DNA of 64,000 nt from NCBI RefSeq assembly GCF_024580735.1, contig NZ_JANIJX010000001.1:292687-356686 (forward strand), read 5' to 3'. The notes beneath the pieces are model-generated. The model had not been told where the DNA came from and did not search any database. It saw only the letters and a list, made by a program, of their open reading frames with translations. The translations under genes and the position numbers were made by a program. Shown here in pieces: positions 8,146 to 16,579 of the stretch. Positions within the stretch are counted from its first letter, which is position 1. Every line of letters begins with the position of its first letter. The stretch comes from Brevibacterium moorei. GTDB taxonomy: Bacteria; Actinomycetota; Actinomycetes; Actinomycetales; Brevibacteriaceae.

Positions 8146-9021
8146 CTAGGACACGAAGCGCTCCCCCAGCCGTTCCAGCGTGTCGTCTGCCAGTCCGAGC
8201 CCATCGACGAAGTAGCCGCGGATTCCGCCGAAGTCCTGGCGCACCTGGGCCAGTGAGGTCTCCAGGTACTCCGGTCTGACCTCGAGCATGGGCAGTAGCA
8301 GATCGCGCGGGATGCCCTGGGCCTCGGCGCGCTCCAGGTACCCCTCCTGCCTGGGCAGGTAGTCCACGTTCGTGGCCAGGTAGTCGGCGAGGACGTCATC
8401 GGGGTCCGCGCCCAGCAGGAGCAGGAGCGAGGCCGCCGCCCAGCCGGTCCGGTCCTTGCCCGCCGTGCAGTGGAACAGGGCCGCCCCGCCGGCTTCCGGT
8501 GCGGCGAGCGCGGTGAACAGCTCGCGGTAGGCGCGCCTGGCACTGGGCAGGATCACGAAGTCGCGGTACGACCGTTTGAGGTAGGCGCCCTCCGGTTGGG
8601 CGCGCAGAAAGCGGGCGACCTGCGCTGGGTCCTGGGAGGCCGATCCGGTGTGGGCTGCCGCGGAGTGTTCGCTGTCGGCCAGGACATCGCATACGCTCAG
8701 GCTGACCCCGGCCGGGTGCTTATCCGGGGCGTGGTCGCGCTCCGGGCCGGTCCGTAGATCGTAGACTCGTTCGATGCCCAGGGCGGTGAAGTCTGCGAAG
8801 GATTCCGGGCGCAGCCTGTTCAGCCCGGCCGAACGGTAGAGCAGACCCGATGCGATGCGTCCTCCGGCGACGGGGATGGAGCCCAGGTCGCGCAGATTGA
8901 CGATGCCCTTGACCCTGCGCCGACGGTGGGCCAGGTCGGCGGGGTCCGCCGCATGCGGGCCCTCGTCGGAGGTCTGGGGCGTGGGAGTCCGGGTGGAACT
9001 GGGCTGTGGCGTCATCGTCAT
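8146..9021 (-). CDS. Tyrosine-protein phosphatase (Y_phosphatase3 type)
   Basis: A 291-residue phosphatase of the MptpB/LipA-like type. The signature HCTAGKDRTG places the nucleophile at C185 and the phosphate-binding Arg at 191. The N-terminal motif VNLRDLGSIPVAGGRIASGLLYRS is typical of the family, and a Ser/Thr/Pro-rich stretch covers residues 1-30. MptpB homologues accept phosphotyrosine and phosphoinositides. I place the start at the ATG 9019-9021 because TAAGCT (9029-9034) ends 7 nt before it; longer reading would put the promoter inside the gene. It converges with rraA. Confidence 0.88.
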   Translation of the reverse strand: MTMTPQPSSTRTPTPQTSDEGPHAADPADLAHRRRRVKGIVNLRDLGSIPVAGGRIASGLLYRSAGLNRLRPESFADFTALGIERVYDLRTGPERDHAPDKHPAGVSLSVCDVLADSEHSAAAHTGSASQDPAQVARFLRAQPEGAYLKRSYRDFVILPSARRAYRELFTALAAPEAGGAALFHCTAGKDRTGWAAASLLLLLGADPDDVLADYLATNVDYLPRQEGYLERAEAQGIPRDLLLPMLEVRPEYLETSLAQVRQDFGGIRGYFVDGLGLADDTLERLGERFVS

Positions 9022-9028
9022 GTCTGTG

Positions 9029-9034
9029 AGCTTA
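9029..9034 (-). promoter_or_regulatory. -10 box of leaderless phosphatase gene
   Basis: TAAGCT on the minus strand, 7 nt before the ATG at 9021. Confidence 0.6.
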
Positions 9035-9092
9035 GACCACGCCCGGCAGCTGCCGGACGTGGACTGGGTGTCCGCGCGGTTCGATGGCTTGA

Positions 9093-9098
9093 TAACTT
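9093..9098 (+). promoter_or_regulatory. -10 box of leaderless MFS gene
   Basis: TAACTT, 6 nt before the GTG at 9105; no Shine-Dalgarno sequence. Confidence 0.55.
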
Positions 9099-9104
9099 GG
9101 CGAA

Positions 9105-10382
9105 GTGATGAAACGCAATGACGCCGCTGTCCCTCCTGCCGCACGCCCGCCGCTGGGCCGGCAGGATCCTCTGTCCCCTCTGGTACCCGCCGGCCTGGTG
9201 GCCATCGCCGTGTTCGTTGCGGCGTTCAATCTCCGGCCCGCTGTGGCCTCCTTGGGAGCGGTGTTGGATCAGGCGGTGGGCGAGCTGGGCGGCACCCCCA
9301 CTCTGGCCGGACTGCTCACCGCGCTGCCTGGCCTGTGCTTCGCGGTATTCGGAGTGCTGGCGGTTCCGATCGCACGGCGGACCGGTCTGACCGGCGCGTT
9401 GACCCTGGGCATGCTGATCGAGCTGGTGGGACTGGCACTGCGGCCCTGGGTATGCGGCATCTGGTCGTTCGTGTTCCTGACCGGACTGTGCGTCATCGGC
9501 ATCGCCGTTGGCAATGTGCTGCTGCCGGCCTTCATCAAGCGTCACGGCGGGGTCCGCACCGTGGCGCTCATGACCGTGTATTCGACGCTGTTGGGCGTGG
9601 GCTCGACGATCGCCCCGCTGACTGCGCTGCCGTTCGGGGCCCGCGCCGACGGTTGGCGCTGGGGACTGGCCGTATGGGCGATCGCCGGAGCCGTCCAATT
9701 GCTCGTGTGGGTCTTCGTCTGGCCCAGGGCCGGCTACGACCTGCCACCGGCGACTGCAACGGACAGGGCCGCCCACACCCGCATCTGGAAGTCGCCGACG
9801 GCCGTGGCCATCATGCTGTTCTTCGGTCTGCAGTCGATGAATGCCTATATCCAGATGGGCTGGCTGCCCACAATGCTCGGTGACGGTGGCGCTTCGGCAT
9901 CCCAGGCCTCGCTCGCGCTGGCGATCACGGGCTTCATGCAGATCCTGGGCGGTCTGGTGATGCCGACGATCACCGCGCGGGCGAAGAATCTGTGGCCATT
10001 CACGGTCCTGTTCGCCCTGCTGATGACGGCCGGCTATGCGGGCATCCTGGTGGCGCCGGCTGCCGGTTGGCTGGCCTGGGCGCTGCTGTTGGGCCTGGGT
10101 GGCCTGTGCTTCCCCACCGCGCTGAGCCTGATCACAGCGCGCACCCGCGACCCCATGGTCACCGCGCGGCTGTCCGGGTTCGCGCAGCCGGTGGGCTATC
10201 TGCTGGCGGCCGCGGGACCGTTCCTGGTCGGCACCGTCCACGGTGCGATCGGCGGCTGGACGCCGATTCTGGTGGTCCTCATCATCCTGGGACTGGTCCT
10301 GGCCCTCTTGGGCTTCCGGGCGGCCAAGTCCGCCGTCGTCGACGACGAATTGGCCGCCCACTCGGCCGACGGCCGGGCCTAG
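9105..10382 (+). CDS. MFS transporter, CynX/NimT family
   Basis: A 425-residue major facilitator protein with about twelve hydrophobic helices. The early motif AAFNLRPAVASLGAVLDQA and the following GLLTALPGLCFAVFG match the CynX/NimT (cyanate or 2-nitroimidazole exporter) family. The substrate is not predictable. The GTG start lies 6 nt beyond the -10 box. Its stop overlaps the end of the convergent carboxylesterase gene by 4 nt. Confidence 0.87.
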   Translation: MMKRNDAAVPPAARPPLGRQDPLSPLVPAGLVAIAVFVAAFNLRPAVASLGAVLDQAVGELGGTPTLAGLLTALPGLCFAVFGVLAVPIARRTGLTGALTLGMLIELVGLALRPWVCGIWSFVFLTGLCVIGIAVGNVLLPAFIKRHGGVRTVALMTVYSTLLGVGSTIAPLTALPFGARADGWRWGLAVWAIAGAVQLLVWVFVWPRAGYDLPPATATDRAAHTRIWKSPTAVAIMLFFGLQSMNAYIQMGWLPTMLGDGGASASQASLALAITGFMQILGGLVMPTITARAKNLWPFTVLFALLMTAGYAGILVAPAAGWLAWALLLGLGGLCFPTALSLITARTRDPMVTARLSGFAQPVGYLLAAAGPFLVGTVHGAIGGWTPILVVLIILGLVLALLGFRAAKSAVVDDELAAHSADGRA

Positions 10383-11959
10383 TCCCCGGTGGCTCCCTGT
10401 ACATAGGCCGCCAGGGCGGCGCGCCGGGCGGAGCGGGGATCGGACTCCACCCGCGGCTGCGCATCGAGGATCAACGTGCGGCGTTCGCGCTCGTCGAAGC
10501 CGGGCCAGTCGCCACCTGGCTGCCCGGTCCGCGCGAAGGAGCCCCAGAGGTCCATCATCCGGGCGGAGAACCGCGCATCACGGCTGTCGCCGGCGGAGTC
10601 CCCCTCTGCCATGACCGTGGCCCGCGAGCGCCCGAAGACGTGGGGGATCTCGGCTCCGTGGGTCGCCCCGAAGGCACCGAACCGGGGGTCTTCCGAGACA
10701 TAGTCGAAACGGTAGAGCCAGACCGGGTTGTGGCGCGCGTGCAGTTCCGCCGCGCACACCGTGGGGTACCAGAAGACCGCGTCACCGCCGAGTCGGGGCG
10801 CGTCGCGGGGGTAGTCGGGGTAGGCCGCGAGGACCTCGGGCCAGCCGGGTGCCGCGGCGAAGACGCGCTCGAGGGTCTCGGGCAGCACCGGAATCGTCTC
10901 CCCTCCCCCGGCCTGCGCTCCGATGGCGAACAGGGTGCCCTCGTTGTCGTTCGTGCCGATGAGCAGTGGCACCGCCGCCGCACTCCCATCGGCCAGTGCC
11001 GCCAGCGGTGCGCTCGGCAGCGACTCCCCGTCGACCACGGGTCCGCAGATCATCAGTCCCGGCGCCAGCTCGGGGGCCTGTTCGTTCAGGGCCTCGAAGG
11101 CCTGCAGGAGCTCGGCGGCCGAGGCCCGGGCCAGGCGCTGGGCGCGCTCGGCACTGCTCGTCTGATCCGTGGCGAGGTCGTCCAGCAGCACTTCTGCCCA
11201 CCGGCCGGCCTGTTCGACCGAGAGCATGGAGGCCGGGGCCGGGGATTGGGCTATCGCCCGGTGGAACAGCCCGTGGGCGTCGGGCATGGCCATCAGGGCG
11301 AGCACGGACATGGCTCCGGCCGATTCGCCGAACACCGTGACCGCTGCGGGATCTCCGCCGAAGGCCGCGATGTTCTCGCGTACCCAGTCCAGGGCACGGA
11401 TCTGATCGTAGAGGCCGACATTTGACTCGAAGACGTGCTCGGGGCCGGACAGGGCACTGAAGTCGATGAAGCCGAAGGGCCCCACCCGGTAGTTGGGGCT
11501 GACCACGACACAGCCGGTGCGTTCGGCCAGCACCCTGGCGTCGTAGTTGCGATTGACGCCGATGGCGAAGGCACCGCCGTAGATCCACACGAGCACGGGC
11601 AGGGGCCCGTGTGATTCCGTGTGCGGGGTGACGATCGTCAGGGTCAGACAGTCCTCGTCCATCTCCGGGTTCTCGCCCACTCCGCCGAAGGCCTCCGGCC
11701 TGGGAGTCTGGACGGGAGCGGGACCCCAGGAATCCGCAGTGAATACGGTCGTGCGCATTGCGGGCGGGACCGGCCTGCGGAACCGCAGCTCGCCCACCGG
11801 CGGGGCGGCGAAGGGGATCCCGTACCAGGCGTCCGTCGCCCCCTGTGCCAGCCCGCGCACGGGGCCCTCGGTCGTGTGTCGCAGGGGGCCGGCGGGGCTG
11901 TCCGGGGTCGGTGGGATGGGGTCGAAGTGCACGGCGGTGTCCGCCTTTGGATCGCTCAT
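10379..11959 (-). CDS. Type B carboxylesterase/lipase family protein
   Basis: A 526-residue alpha/beta hydrolase similar to para-nitrobenzyl esterases. The oxyanion motif IYGGAFAIG is at 126-134, the nucleophile S213 sits in FGESAGAMS, and THGAEIPHVFG holds the likely catalytic His; the Glu of the triad is probably in TNDNEGTLFA. No signal peptide is seen, so it should be cytoplasmic. Residues 1-25 form a Pro-rich leader. The ATG is 6 nt from a good -10 box, TACTAT. Substrate unknown. Confidence 0.9.
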   Translation of the reverse strand: MSDPKADTAVHFDPIPPTPDSPAGPLRHTTEGPVRGLAQGATDAWYGIPFAAPPVGELRFRRPVPPAMRTTVFTADSWGPAPVQTPRPEAFGGVGENPEMDEDCLTLTIVTPHTESHGPLPVLVWIYGGAFAIGVNRNYDARVLAERTGCVVVSPNYRVGPFGFIDFSALSGPEHVFESNVGLYDQIRALDWVRENIAAFGGDPAAVTVFGESAGAMSVLALMAMPDAHGLFHRAIAQSPAPASMLSVEQAGRWAEVLLDDLATDQTSSAERAQRLARASAAELLQAFEALNEQAPELAPGLMICGPVVDGESLPSAPLAALADGSAAAVPLLIGTNDNEGTLFAIGAQAGGGETIPVLPETLERVFAAAPGWPEVLAAYPDYPRDAPRLGGDAVFWYPTVCAAELHARHNPVWLYRFDYVSEDPRFGAFGATHGAEIPHVFGRSRATVMAEGDSAGDSRDARFSARMMDLWGSFARTGQPGGDWPGFDERERRTLILDAQPRVESDPRSARRAALAAYVQGATGD

Positions 11960-11965
11960 GCGTCC

Positions 11966-11971
11966 ATAGTA
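11966..11971 (-). promoter_or_regulatory. -10 box of leaderless carboxylesterase gene
   Basis: TACTAT on the minus strand, 6 nt before the ATG at 11959. Confidence 0.62.
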
Positions 11972-12004
11972 GTGGGTCCCATCACACCTCTACACGGCGA
12001 TCTC

Positions 12005-12538
12005 TCAGGCGCTGAACACCGTGTGCAGGGTGTTGTCGGCCAGGCGCGCCCGCCCGCCCAGGTCCGCGATCTCGAAGAGCACCGCGGTCCCCGCGTGCAC
12101 GTATCCCAGCCTCTGCAGTAACTCACGGCTGGCGCGCAGAGTGCCGCCGGTGGCCAATACATCGTCGATGAGCAGAATGCGCGAACCGGCGGGCAGATCC
12201 GTCTGCATTTCGATGGTTGCGCTGCCGTATTCGAGCGTGTACTCCTGGTGCCCGGCCGGCCGGGGAAGTTTGCCGGCCTTGCGGATCGGGACCAGACCGC
12301 ACCCGCACAGTCCGGCCGCCACGCCGGCCAGCAGGAACCCGCGGGCCTCCACGCCGGCAATCGCGTCGAAGGAATCGGCGAACGGGGCGATGAGTGCGGC
12401 TGCCGTGGCGTGCAGGGCGGGGCCGTCGGCCAACAGCGGCATCACGTCGCGGAACACGATGCCGGGCTCGGGGTGATCGGGGATCGAGCGGATCAGGGAC
12501 TGGGCGCGGGCGAGGGCGGGGGCTGTGGCTTCGTACAC
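12005..12538 (-). CDS. apt: Adenine phosphoribosyltransferase
   Basis: Salvages adenine to AMP using PRPP. At 177 residues it has the usual length. The N-terminal half carries IPDHPEPGIVFRDVMPLL and the base-site motif GVEARGFLL; the PRPP-binding motif LLIDDVLATGGT is at 122-133. The start is a GTG placed 6 nt after TATCCT, without a ribosome binding site, so it should be leaderless. It is transcribed alone; the next gene downstream has its own promoter. Confidence 0.94.
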   Translation of the reverse strand: MYEATAPALARAQSLIRSIPDHPEPGIVFRDVMPLLADGPALHATAAALIAPFADSFDAIAGVEARGFLLAGVAAGLCGCGLVPIRKAGKLPRPAGHQEYTLEYGSATIEMQTDLPAGSRILLIDDVLATGGTLRASRELLQRLGYVHAGTAVLFEIADLGGRARLADNTLHTVFSA

Positions 12539-12544
12539 GCTTCA

Positions 12545-12550
12545 AGGATA
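12545..12550 (-). promoter_or_regulatory. -10 box of leaderless apt
   Basis: TATCCT on the minus strand, 6 nt before the GTG at 12538. Confidence 0.6.
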
Positions 12551-12615
12551 TCCCGCCCCACCACCACAGCCCGCAGACAGCCCGCTGCCAGTGTTACCCA
12601 ACCGTTACCTTTACC

Positions 12616-13773
12616 ATGGAGATGATGAACGACAAGGCGAACAGTGCAGCGGGCGGCACCCCACCGGACCCACAGCCCGCTTCACCCGTGCGCAGGCGGA
12701 TCGTGGAGCTCGACCTGCTGCGCGGGTTCTTCGTCATCGTCATCATCCTCGACCACCTGCAGATGTGGCCCTCGCCTTTGTACCTACTCAGCGGCAAGGG
12801 CCTGTTATGGGGTTCGGCCGCCGAGGGCTTCTTCCTGGTCTCTGGCTTCCTCATCGGCTATATCCGCGCCTACAAGGGCCGGACCAAACCCCTGCGCGAA
12901 CTCACCGTGGTGCTTCTGCGCCGGGCCCTGAAGCTCTACCTGTGGGGCATCGGCATCTCCTTGGCGATCATCGGCTTCACCCTGTTGGTCGGCGGGGATG
13001 GCCGCCTGCCCAAGCTGCCGACCGAGGACCAGCTGGCGACTCCGTTCGCCCTGTTGCGCCATCTGGTCACCATGGACGCGTTCAACGACTGGATCTACTT
13101 CCTGCGCCTGTACGCGGTCATGCTGGCCGTCACCCCGATCTTCCTGTGGTTCGTCCGCCGGCGCCTGGCCTGGCTGGCCGCCCTGCTCAGCGTGGCCGTC
13201 TACGCGCTGAGTTTCCTCCAGGAGATCCCCGATGCGGAACTGCAGTGGCAGCTGTACTTCTTCGGAGCCGCACTCATGGGCTATCGGTTCGAGGACGTGC
13301 GCGCCTGGCTGCGCGGGCGCGCCGGGTTGAAGACCGGTTTCGGCTGGACCCTTGTCGTCCTGCTCGTCACGACGACCAGCCTGAGCGGGCTGACGGTGCA
13401 CGCTCCCGGGTTCTGGGATCGCATCGGCCTGTGGGATTTCTACCAGTGGTTCCAGCCCGCCACCGCCGATTTCTTCTCGAACAACCCGACGATGCCGGGC
13501 CGCGTGGCTCTGGCCTTCCTGTGGTTCGCGGGCTTTTTGGCCCTGTTCCACATCCTGCGCACTCCGTTGGAGAAGTACCTGGGCTGGCTCCTACTGCCCT
13601 TCGGCACCATGTCGTTGACTGCCTACTGTCTCCAGGCACTGGTTCTGCCCCTGTTGGTGCTGGTCTTCGTGCCCCACGGGGTGGTCGTCAATACGATCCA
13701 GGGATTGCTGTCGATCGGTATCATCTGGTTCCTGCTGGGCAGGCGCAGCGTCCAGCGACTGCTACCGCAGTAG
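12616..13773 (+). CDS. OpgC-like membrane acyltransferase family protein
   Basis: A 385-residue integral membrane protein with about ten helices. The N-terminal ELDLLRGFFVIVIILDHLQMWPSP and the AAEGFFLVSGFLIGY segment match the OpgC family, which in proteobacteria succinylates periplasmic glucans. Here an O-acyl transfer to a cell-envelope glycan or lipid is a reasonable guess, not shown. Three in-frame ATGs (12616, 12622, 12625) are close together; TTACCT at 12605-12610 ends 5 nt before the first, compatible with leaderless or near-leaderless expression. It diverges from apt. Confidence 0.8.
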   Translation: MEMMNDKANSAAGGTPPDPQPASPVRRRIVELDLLRGFFVIVIILDHLQMWPSPLYLLSGKGLLWGSAAEGFFLVSGFLIGYIRAYKGRTKPLRELTVVLLRRALKLYLWGIGISLAIIGFTLLVGGDGRLPKLPTEDQLATPFALLRHLVTMDAFNDWIYFLRLYAVMLAVTPIFLWFVRRRLAWLAALLSVAVYALSFLQEIPDAELQWQLYFFGAALMGYRFEDVRAWLRGRAGLKTGFGWTLVVLLVTTTSLSGLTVHAPGFWDRIGLWDFYQWFQPATADFFSNNPTMPGRVALAFLWFAGFLALFHILRTPLEKYLGWLLLPFGTMSLTAYCLQALVLPLLVLVFVPHGVVVNTIQGLLSIGIIWFLLGRRSVQRLLPQ

Positions 13774-13778
13774 CCGAT

Positions 13779-14279
13779 TCAGGCGCACAGGTCCTTGAGC
13801 AGGATCGCGATGCCCTCTCCCGTGCCGACCTCGCGGAACCCCAGGCGGGCGAACAGGCCGATGGCCGAGTTGGTCTGTGCGACACCGGCCGACACCCCGG
13901 TGGCACCGTTATAGCGCAGCAGCCCGAACAGCGCATGCAACAGCCGAGTACCCAGGCCGGAGCCCTGACTGTCCCGATCGACCGCTACCAGGAGTTCGGG
14001 AATCGTCTCGGAGACGAAGCCCGCACCGGCCTCGGCCGCAGGGAAAATACGCGCCCAGGCAGCGCCGAGCACCCCCGTACCGTCGTCCGCGACGGCCAGC
14101 ACCCCGATATCTCCCGGCCGCCCCCAGCCGGCCAGATAACCGGACAGCTGTGGATCGCGCAGGGCCTGCGCGGCGGTGAGTTCGGGACGGTCCAGCGACC
14201 AGTTCGCGCTGGCGGCGAGGAACGGTGCCAGCGACTCGCCGCCGGCCGGGCTCGGGTCTACGGGGAGGATCTTCACCAT
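13779..14279 (-). CDS. GNAT family N-acetyltransferase
   Basis: A 166-residue acyl-CoA-dependent acetyltransferase with one GNAT domain. The acetyl-CoA pyrophosphate loop is D-R-D-S-Q-G-S-G-L-G-T-R, with ELLVAV before it and TNSAIGLFARLGFREVG at the end. Substrate unknown. The ATG follows TACAGT (14287-14292) by 7 nt, so the mRNA should be leaderless. The gene is convergent with the acyltransferase gene, 5 nt apart. Confidence 0.86.
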   Translation of the reverse strand: MVKILPVDPSPAGGESLAPFLAASANWSLDRPELTAAQALRDPQLSGYLAGWGRPGDIGVLAVADDGTGVLGAAWARIFPAAEAGAGFVSETIPELLVAVDRDSQGSGLGTRLLHALFGLLRYNGATGVSAGVAQTNSAIGLFARLGFREVGTGEGIAILLKDLCA

Positions 14280-14286
14280 GTCTGCA

Positions 14287-14292
14287 ACTGTA
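14287..14292 (-). promoter_or_regulatory. -10 box of leaderless GNAT gene
   Basis: TACAGT on the minus strand, 7 nt before the ATG at 14279. Confidence 0.58.
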
Positions 14293-14344
14293 GTCGCTTA
14301 TGAGCAGGCATCTAACATCCTGAAGAAACACAGAAACATACTTC

Positions 14345-14371
14345 TTGCACATAAAATGCATTTTCTATACT
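14345..14371 (+). promoter_or_regulatory. TRAP operon promoter with palindrome in the spacer
   Basis: TTGCAC (14345-14350) and TATACT (14366-14371) are 15 nt apart. The perfect 12-bp palindrome AAAATGCATTTT (14353-14364) fills the spacer. The surrounding 90 bp are clearly richer in A and T than the neighbouring genes. The position is that of a repressor operator. A leader of about 110 nt follows before dctQ. Confidence 0.5.
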
Positions 14372-14487
14372 CTGATGCATTGTAGGTGACTCCGCTCTCC
14401 TGCACCTTTCGATCCAGTGGGATCATCGCCGATCCCGTTCCCACCCCCAGACCATCCCATCCCTCATGAAGGCAAAGGCGGCTTCAT

Positions 14488-14997
14488 ATGCAGCAGGCCC
14501 ATTCCATCCTCAACCGGATCCTGTCCGCGTTGACGGCCATCGCGGTGGTCGCGATGATGCTCCACGTCATCGCCCACGCCCTGTCCCGGTTCCTCTTCTC
14601 CGCTCCCCTCTACGGCACCAATGAGATCGTGTCCTTCTGGTGGTTGCCGGCGATCGCGCTGCTGGGCATCCCCGCGGCCCACCTGCAACGCGAACACATC
14701 ACGGTCACTCTGCTGACCGAGCGGCTCGGCCCCACCTCCGCCCGGGCCTGCCAGATCTTCGCCGCATGTGCCGGAGGGCTGCTCAGCGCCGGCCTGATGG
14801 TGTTCGGCCTCCGGGAGGCGATCGAGAAGATGACGATCGGCGCCACCGCCGGGGTCACCGAGATCACGACCTGGCCGGTGTACTTCCTGGTCCCCCTGGT
14901 GTTCCTCGTCATGACGCTGTGCTACGTCCTCGACGTCTTCGTTCCCGTCCACCGCACTGCGAGCGCCACCGTCGACCCCGCCGAATCGGCGCTCTGA
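14488..14997 (+). CDS. TRAP transporter small permease (DctQ)
   Basis: A 169-residue small membrane subunit of a tripartite ATP-independent periplasmic (TRAP) transporter, with four predicted helices. The segment FSAPLYGTNEIVSFWWLPAI is characteristic of DctQ. It pairs with the large permease encoded 28 nt downstream and receives substrate from the binding lipoprotein encoded third. Typical cargo is C4-dicarboxylates or other organic acids. The ribosome binding site is weak (AAGGC/AGGC upstream). Confidence 0.9.
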   Translation: MQQAHSILNRILSALTAIAVVAMMLHVIAHALSRFLFSAPLYGTNEIVSFWWLPAIALLGIPAAHLQREHITVTLLTERLGPTSARACQIFAACAGGLLSAGLMVFGLREAIEKMTIGATAGVTEITTWPVYFLVPLVFLVMTLCYVLDVFVPVHRTASATVDPAESAL

Positions 14998-15025
14998 TCC
15001 CAACACGTACGAATCCGAGGTCCCT

Positions 15026-16579
15026 ATGAACCCCGACGCAACGACCACGGCGAGCCCAGCCGACCGGTCAACCACTACAGGCACCGCCGGAACCGGCACC
15101 GGCCCGACCACCCTCCTGCCCAGGGCGCACCGCCGTGGCAGACCACGCGGCACCGGCTTCGCCGTCTGCCTGGTCCTGCTCACCGTCACCCTCATCGGCT
15201 TCTTCCTCTCCCCCACTGGCCCCGTGGCCGGACTGTGGTGCCTGGCCATGATGCTGGTGCTCATGTTCATGTCCGTCCCCGTCGCCCTGAGCCTGGCCAT
15301 TCCATCGGTCATCGGCGTCTACGGCCTCTCCGGCATCCCGGCGACCGTCAACATCCTGGCCACCGCACCCTTCCACACCGTCTCGAAATGGTCTTACTCG
15401 GTCCTGCCCATGTTCATCTTCATGGGCATGCTGCTGGCCCAGTCGGGGATGGCGGCGAAGATCTACCGCGCCACAGACCGCTGGTTCTCCTGGCTGCCGG
15501 GCGGCATCGGCATCGGCACCACGGCAGCCGGAGCCGGCCTGGCCTCGGTCTCGGGATCGACCATCGGCATGACCTACACCCTGGGCCGCACCGGCATCCC
15601 CGAAATGCTCAAGGCCGGATACGACAAGCGCATGGCGGTGGGCACGGTCATCGTCGCGGGTCTGCCCGGGGCGCTCATCCCCCCGTCGATCCTGCTCGTG
15701 GTCTTCGCCGGTATCGCATCGGTTCCCGTCGGCCCCCAGCTCATGGCCGGCGCGGTACCCGGCATCCTCATCGCCGTGACCTTCGCGCTGTTCATCCTGC
15801 TCATCGGTTTCGTCAAGCCCTCCCTGGTCGGCAGACGGCCCGGTGCCGCCGGGGGCTCCACCGCCACGTGGAAGGAGCGCTTCTCCTCGCTCGGGGAGAT
15901 CTGGGGCTTCCCCGTCATCATGCTGGTCCTGTTCGGCGGTATGTTCTCCGGTGCCTTCACCCCGACCGAGGCCGGTGCCGCGGCCGCGTGCACCGCGATG
16001 ATCCTGACCCTCATCCACACCCGTAAGGACAAACCGCTGGGCAAGGTGGCAGTAGCCGCCATGAACACGGTCTCGGCCACCGCCTCGATCTTCTTCATCA
16101 TGATCGGCGCCGAGATGCTGACCAAGCTCCTGGCGATCACCGGACTGGCCCCTGCCATCACCTCGTACATCACGGGGCTGGGCCTCTCCCGCTTCGCCTT
16201 CCTGCTCATCCTGGTGCTGCTCTACCTGGTGATGGGCATGTTCTTCGACACCATGTCGATGATGCTGCTGACCGTTCCGATCCTGCTGCCCACCCTGTCC
16301 GCCATGGATGTCAATCCCCTGTGGTTCGGAGTGTTCGTCGTTCTACTGGGCGAACTCGGTATGATCACCCCGCCCGTGGGCATCCTGTCCTTCATCGTGC
16401 ACAACATCACCAAGAACCCCGCGGTGAACCTGGGCCAGACCATCACGCTCAAGGACGTCTTCGTCTCCCTGACCTGGTTCCTGCCCGTTGCGGTCCTGTT
16501 CCTCGTCCTGATGATCGCGGTTCCCCAGATGACCGACTGGCTCCCCGCTCTGCTCGAACGCGCAGGAGGCGCCCAGTGA
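15026..16579 (+). CDS. TRAP transporter large permease (DctM)
   Basis: A 517-residue ion-coupled permease of the DctM family with about twelve helices. The hallmark motifs are present: SGSTIGMTYTLGRTGIPEML, GYDKRMAVGTVIVAG and GALIPPSILLV, and later GEL-MITPPVG. The protein is longer than the usual 425-450 residues, with a Thr/Gly-rich hydrophilic N-terminus (1-45) and an inserted hydrophilic loop near 270-290. GAGG lies 5 nt before the ATG. Confidence 0.92.
   Translation: MNPDATTTASPADRSTTTGTAGTGTGPTTLLPRAHRRGRPRGTGFAVCLVLLTVTLIGFFLSPTGPVAGLWCLAMMLVLMFMSVPVALSLAIPSVIGVYGLSGIPATVNILATAPFHTVSKWSYSVLPMFIFMGMLLAQSGMAAKIYRATDRWFSWLPGGIGIGTTAAGAGLASVSGSTIGMTYTLGRTGIPEMLKAGYDKRMAVGTVIVAGLPGALIPPSILLVVFAGIASVPVGPQLMAGAVPGILIAVTFALFILLIGFVKPSLVGRRPGAAGGSTATWKERFSSLGEIWGFPVIMLVLFGGMFSGAFTPTEAGAAAACTAMILTLIHTRKDKPLGKVAVAAMNTVSATASIFFIMIGAEMLTKLLAITGLAPAITSYITGLGLSRFAFLLILVLLYLVMGMFFDTMSMMLLTVPILLPTLSAMDVNPLWFGVFVVLLGELGMITPPVGILSFIVHNITKNPAVNLGQTITLKDVFVSLTWFLPVAVLFLVLMIAVPQMTDWLPALLERAGGAQ

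Noticed and set aside
12525..14303. 592-codon open frame on the plus strand
   Set aside because: Shifted frame through the OpgC-like gene and antisense of the GNAT gene; Pro/Arg/Gly-rich without hydrophobic segments or domains.
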